Source: Spirochaetaceae bacterium
Lineage (GTDB): Bacteria > Spirochaetota > Spirochaetia > Treponematales > Treponemataceae
Direction of reading: 5' to 3'
DNA: 64,000 nt
Assembly (NCBI GenBank): GCA_017622135.1
Contig: JAGARR010000011.1
Span: forward strand, 62,001 to 126,000
In this document: in pieces, positions 60,942 through 64,000 of the stretch
Layout of the letters: each line of letters starts with the position of its first letter
Numbering within the stretch: the first letter of the stretch is position 1
Made by a program: the position numbers and the translations under genes
Notes under the pieces: generated by a model
The model's input: the letters and a program-made list of their open reading frames with translations, nothing else
What the model was told of the DNA's origin: nothing
Databases searched by the model: none

Positions 60942-61415
60942 GTGCGGCGGGTTTTGGGCATTGATCCCGGCCTTGCTTCCACTGGCTTTGGCATCGTGGA
61001 CTTCTGCAACAATCGGTATCGTCTAGTTCACTATGGGGTCATCTCCACCGAGGCTGGGGAACCCCATGGCCATCGCCTGCTGAAGATTTACTCACGGCTC
61101 ACAGCCATTGTGGAGGAGTTCCGTCCCACCGAGGCGGCTATGGAGACACTGTACTTCGCCAAGAATGTCTCCAGTGCCATGTCCGTGGCGGAGGCTCGTG
61201 GAGTGGTGACCCTCTGCCTTGCCCAGCACTGCATTCCTTTAGGCGAATACACCCCCAACATCATCAAGCAGTCGGTGACAGGCGTGGGAGCCTCTGGCAA
61301 GGCTGCGGTGCAGGAATTCGTGCGGCTTCTTTTGGGCATGGAGACTGTTCCCAAGCCGGACCATGCCGCCGACGCCCTTGCCGCCGCCATAACCCACATC
61401 AATAGTGTGCGGTAA
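60942..61415 (+). CDS. ruvC: Holliday junction resolvase RuvC
   Basis: 157 residues from GTG 60942, which gives the standard start VRRVLGIDPGLASTGFGIVD with D8 of the active site; AGGGG touches the GTG. METLYFAKNVSSAMSVAEARG and PDHAADALAAAITH carry the other acidic residues. Upstream in-frame codons back to 60702 run through yebC and its terminator and are rejected. ruvA and ruvB are not in the window. Confidence 0.93.
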   Translation: MRRVLGIDPGLASTGFGIVDFCNNRYRLVHYGVISTEAGEPHGHRLLKIYSRLTAIVEEFRPTEAAMETLYFAKNVSSAMSVAEARGVVTLCLAQHCIPLGEYTPNIIKQSVTGVGASGKAAVQEFVRLLLGMETVPKPDHAADALAAAITHINSVR

Positions 61416-61456
61416 ATTTCTTGTTTCAATGATTCAATTCACGTTATGTTGCAGGT

Positions 61457-62299
61457 TTATCCCCGCCGTAGTGTTCCCGCCACCAGGCAGATTAGGAAGA
61501 TGGCTCCATTGACCAGTACGATGGTGGCTCCGGAGGCTGCTCCCAGGTAGTAGGAGGCTGCCAGTCCTACCACCGAGGACAGCAGGGAGATGAGGATGGC
61601 CACTAGCAGGTAGCCTCTGCTGCTGCGGGTGACGAAGCGGGCGGCGGCAGCGGGCAGTACCAGCAGGGCGTTGATGATCAGCAGGCCGGTCCAGCGGATG
61701 GCGATGGTGACGATGAGGGCAGTGAGGAGGGCGAACAGCTGCTCGGTGGCAAAGACACGGATGCCTCGGCTTTTTGCCAGGGTGCGGTGGAGGTTTGCCA
61801 GCAGCATCTTGTTGTACATCGCAACCCAAAGGGTTGCCGCCCCTGCTGCCACCACTGCCAGCAGGAGTATTTCCTGGGGGGTGATGCTGAGAATGTCTCC
61901 AATGAGGTATTTCTGGTAGCGGGCAAAGTTTCCCGTGGCGGACAGCAGCACGATGCCCAGGGCTACGGAGGTTGAGGAGAAAACTCCGATGATGGTGTCG
62001 GCAGAGCTCTTTCCCCTAGTCTTTACGGTGATGATGGCAAAGCCCAGGGTCAAGCTGAATCCCACCATGGCGATCAGGGGATCCCGTATTCCCAGCAGCA
62101 CTCCGAAGGCAATACCGGTAAGGGCAGAATGGCCGATGGCATCGGAGAAGAAGGACATCTTGTTGGACACCACGAAGCTGCCCAAAGCGCCAAAAAGCGG
62201 AGCTGCCACCAGCATGGCCAGAAGGGCGTTCTTCATAAAGTTTGGCTCCAACCACTGGAAGGGCAGGACGGTGTTGATGAAGGCGTACCAAAGGCTCAT
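61457..62299 (-). CDS. Zinc/manganese-type ABC transporter permease
   Basis: 280 residues with about eight TM helices, from ATG 62299 (ATGA overlap with the ATPase gene). SFFSDAIGHSALTGIAFGVLLG and GLLIINALLVLPAAAARFVTRS are conserved in ZnuB/TroC/MntB permeases. The substrate cannot be fixed: zinc, manganese or iron. No binding protein is in the window; it may lie to the right of the nuclease gene or elsewhere. Confidence 0.9.
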   Translation of the reverse strand: MSLWYAFINTVLPFQWLEPNFMKNALLAMLVAAPLFGALGSFVVSNKMSFFSDAIGHSALTGIAFGVLLGIRDPLIAMVGFSLTLGFAIITVKTRGKSSADTIIGVFSSTSVALGIVLLSATGNFARYQKYLIGDILSITPQEILLLAVVAAGAATLWVAMYNKMLLANLHRTLAKSRGIRVFATEQLFALLTALIVTIAIRWTGLLIINALLVLPAAAARFVTRSSRGYLLVAILISLLSSVVGLAASYYLGAASGATIVLVNGAIFLICLVAGTLRRG

Positions 62300-63255
62300 G
62301 AGCAAAGACCTCCTTGCTCCCCGAAAATTTCCTTAAAGGCCGGGGTACTGTAGACTTGGGCTGGTGATCCATCCTCCCGTATGGTCTTGTCCAGCAGCAC
62401 CACCTTGTCTGCATGGCGGGCTACCAGATCCAGGTCATGGGAGATAAGCAGGATGGTGATATCGTGGGTGTGGCGGAGATCCGACACCAGCTGGTAGAAC
62501 AGGGACAGACCCGCCCGGTCCACTCCGGAGACTGGCTCATCCAGCAGGAGGATGTCTGGCACTGGATGGATGGCCAAGGCCAGCAGCACCCGTTGGATCT
62601 CGCCGCCGGAAAGGTCGCAGACACGGCTGTTTGCCAGGGCCGCCACTTGGGTGACAGATAGCACCTGCTCCACCAAGGCCAGATCCTTCTTCCTCCTGGG
62701 AAGCCATACCGGCCGGCGGGAAAGGCTTGCCAGCACCAGGTCGCTGACGGAGACAGGGCTGTTGGCGTCCACCGCCAGCTGCTGGGGAACATAGCCGAAC
62801 CGTGGGGTGGAGGTGCAGGCGCATCCGTCCTTCATGAAGTGAATTTCTCCCGTGTGGGGAACCTCCCCCAGCAGGGTCCGGAAGAAGGTGGTCTTGCCGG
62901 CACCGTTCCGCCCGATGATGGCAGTGAGCTCCCCACAGTGGATGTGGAGATTCACCTTGTCCAAGATGGTGCGTCTCCCTGCCTGCACCGAAAGATTCTG
63001 GATTCTGGTGCAGCACACGTGGTTGGCCGGCTGGCTGGGATGGCGCTCCTGGCAGCGGGTGCAGTTGGTGTGCTGGCAGATGTGGCTGTGGCTAGGTTTC
63101 CTTCCCACCTGGCTGCGGGCAGCGTTCTTGGGGAATAGCTTCGTCTGCGGTGATGACGCAACCCGAGTGAACCCCTCAAGCTGTGGGCTTGAGGGGAACC
63201 GGGGGGAGCCGGTGGTGGGAACTTGAGATGGTTCGATGGAAGTGTCCTGTTCCAT
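62296..63255 (-). CDS. Zinc/manganese-type ABC transporter ATPase with a Cys/His-rich N-terminus
   Basis: 319 residues. The ATPase core begins near residue 85: IQNLSVQAGRRTILDKVNLHIHCGELTAIIGRNGAGKTT (Walker A), signature LSGGEIQRVLLALA and Walker B ILLLDEPVSGVD. Ahead of it is a region with a metal-ligand pattern, HSHICQHTNCTRCQERHP, then HVCC, which could bind zinc. A perfect 10-bp inverted repeat lies in the N-terminal codons (63172-63196). No clear Shine-Dalgarno precedes ATG 63255, so the true start may be further in. Confidence 0.85.
   Translation of the reverse strand: MEQDTSIEPSQVPTTGSPRFPSSPQLEGFTRVASSPQTKLFPKNAARSQVGRKPSHSHICQHTNCTRCQERHPSQPANHVCCTRIQNLSVQAGRRTILDKVNLHIHCGELTAIIGRNGAGKTTFFRTLLGEVPHTGEIHFMKDGCACTSTPRFGYVPQQLAVDANSPVSVSDLVLASLSRRPVWLPRRKKDLALVEQVLSVTQVAALANSRVCDLSGGEIQRVLLALAIHPVPDILLLDEPVSGVDRAGLSLFYQLVSDLRHTHDITILLISHDLDLVARHADKVVLLDKTIREDGSPAQVYSTPAFKEIFGEQGGLCS
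63172..63196. other. Perfect inverted repeat inside the ATPase gene
   Basis: CCCCTCAAGC (63172-63181) and GCTTGAGGGG (63187-63196), loop of five. It lies in the codons for the N-terminal extension. Confidence 0.7.
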
Positions 63256-63278
63256 GGCTTGCGGGAAGGCTCTTGGTC

Positions 63279-64000
63279 TTACTGCCAGGCAGGGAGATTA
63301 ATCCGCGCCTCCAATGAGGATTCTGCGGCGTCATCCATGCTATGGAAGAAGTCTAGTCCAGTGCGACTTTCGATTTCATCCACGGAAACGGCAAAGGCAA
63401 AGAAATCTTCCTTCAGCTTTTTGTTGGGCATCAGGAAACCAATCATCTCTGGGGTGCCATCCCGTCCCTCTGGGGCAAAGAGCACCTTGTAGTAGTATTC
63501 GGGAACAGCAACCTTGTTCTCTCCGATGGTGGGATAGGAGTCCTTTTCAAGAACCGGGCCGCTGACGACGTAGACACTGCCGAACTGCTCCGTCCACTCC
63601 CGTACCTCTGCCTCCAAATCCTTCCAGACGCCACGGTTCAGTCCGCCAGTTTGGGGACTCATGTTGCTCATGTAGAAGGACTCGCTCATGGTCTCCTTGC
63701 TGTAGGCCAGGTCTGCGGCGGGAGCCAGGTGGCCACGGTCATAGCCGGAGCCCTTGTAATCGGCCAGGGTTGCAGAACCGGTGGAGATCTTGGGGTCGGG
63801 ACGGAAGTCGTCGGTGCGGCTGGCTTCCTTTACCAGCTCGGCGGTGTTGATCTCGTAGGCCACCCACTCTGCCTGCTCGTATTGTTCCCGGTAGCAGAGG
63901 GTGAAGCCGGTATATTCATGCACCTCATGGCTGTCGGCGGTATGGGCGCAGAGGGGAATCTCCAGTGCAGTGGGCAGGTCTCCGGAAAGCTGAGGAGTGA
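63279..64000 (-). CDS. DNA/RNA non-specific endonuclease (partial, 5' end outside window)
   Basis: The frame is open to the right window edge, so the start lies beyond 64000. Visible residues include the NUC1 catalytic motif DRGHLAPAAD with its His, then SFYMSNMSPQTGGLNRGVWKDLEAEVREW, where the metal-binding Asn sits. Sugar-non-specific nucleases of this family are usually secreted or periplasmic; the signal region is not visible. Ends 23 bases before the metal ABC ATPase gene on the same strand. Confidence 0.9.
   Translation of the reverse strand, partial: TPQLSGDLPTALEIPLCAHTADSHEVHEYTGFTLCYREQYEQAEWVAYEINTAELVKEASRTDDFRPDPKISTGSATLADYKGSGYDRGHLAPAADLAYSKETMSESFYMSNMSPQTGGLNRGVWKDLEAEVREWTEQFGSVYVVSGPVLEKDSYPTIGENKVAVPEYYYKVLFAPEGRDGTPEMIGFLMPNKKLKEDFFAFAVSVDEIESRTGLDFFHSMDDAAESSLEARINLPAWQ

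Overview
The window looks like a chromosomal segment of a fairly GC-rich treponeme-like spirochete. The evidence is gene order and family content. A dprA-topA-xerC-hslVU block runs directly into flgB-flgC-fliE-fliF-fliG-fliH-fliI-fliJ. There is a TGS-domain nucleoside kinase, a PUR-domain protein of the spirochete BpuR type, a 29-residue AURKAIP1/COX24-type protein, and many lipoproteins with relaxed spirochetal lipoboxes. There is no rRNA, recognisable tRNA, CRISPR array, insertion sequence or prophage. The segment is densely coding and most genes overlap or nearly touch. GC content was judged by eye, not computed.

Layout. 1-5318: the 3' end of dprA, then topA, a XerC-like recombinase and the HslVU protease. 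5410-12422: early flagellar genes (rod, MS ring, switch, export ATPase), closed by a strong terminator. 12550-16761: an XRE regulator divergent from three exported or lipid-anchored proteins (two LPP20-like, one CsgG/LpoB-like). 16859-23315: nucleoside kinase, GT4 glycosyltransferase, ThiI and an acyl-CoA ligase, alternating in strand. 23471-28049: an unknown exported protein, VanZ-like protein, polyprenyl-phosphate sugar-1-phosphate transferase, DtxR-type regulator and argininosuccinate lyase. 28196-34212: cydAB and cydDC (cytochrome bd and its assembly ABC exporter). 34302-36528: a polar amino acid ABC importer. 36623-38703: an OmpR-type two-component pair. 38639-45796: small unknown proteins, a phosphoribosyltransferase, a three-gene exported cassette of unknown function, and rnhB. 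45800-54964: BpuR-like protein, rpoZ, miaA, a COX24-type microprotein, dxs, folP, cdaA-cdaR (c-di-AMP), acpS, a DUF2225 protein and truA. 55077-64000: an InlB-repeat lipoprotein, priA, a family-4-like uracil-DNA glycosylase, yebC, ruvC, a zinc/manganese-type ABC transporter and a nuclease cut by the window edge.

The most interesting signals are regulatory. The sugar-1-phosphate transferase gene carries a G10 tract at its probable start codon and an A10 tract inside its promoter spacer, which looks like a two-level phase-variation switch. Several genes (nucleoside kinase, glycosyltransferase, thiI, a small membrane protein, uracil-DNA glycosylase, probably the DtxR-type regulator) have promoter-like -35/-10 pairs whose -10 ends only 6-8 bases before an ATG with no Shine-Dalgarno, so they appear to give leaderless mRNAs. 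dxs has no ATG, GTG or TTG upstream of its conserved N-terminus and seems to start at ACG or ATT. Terminator-like hairpins sit at gene junctions (fliE/fliF, rpoZ/miaA, yebC/ruvC). The flgC stop codon is followed by an out-of-frame synonymous echo of the flgC 3' end.

All family assignments come from motifs read by eye; no database search was run.
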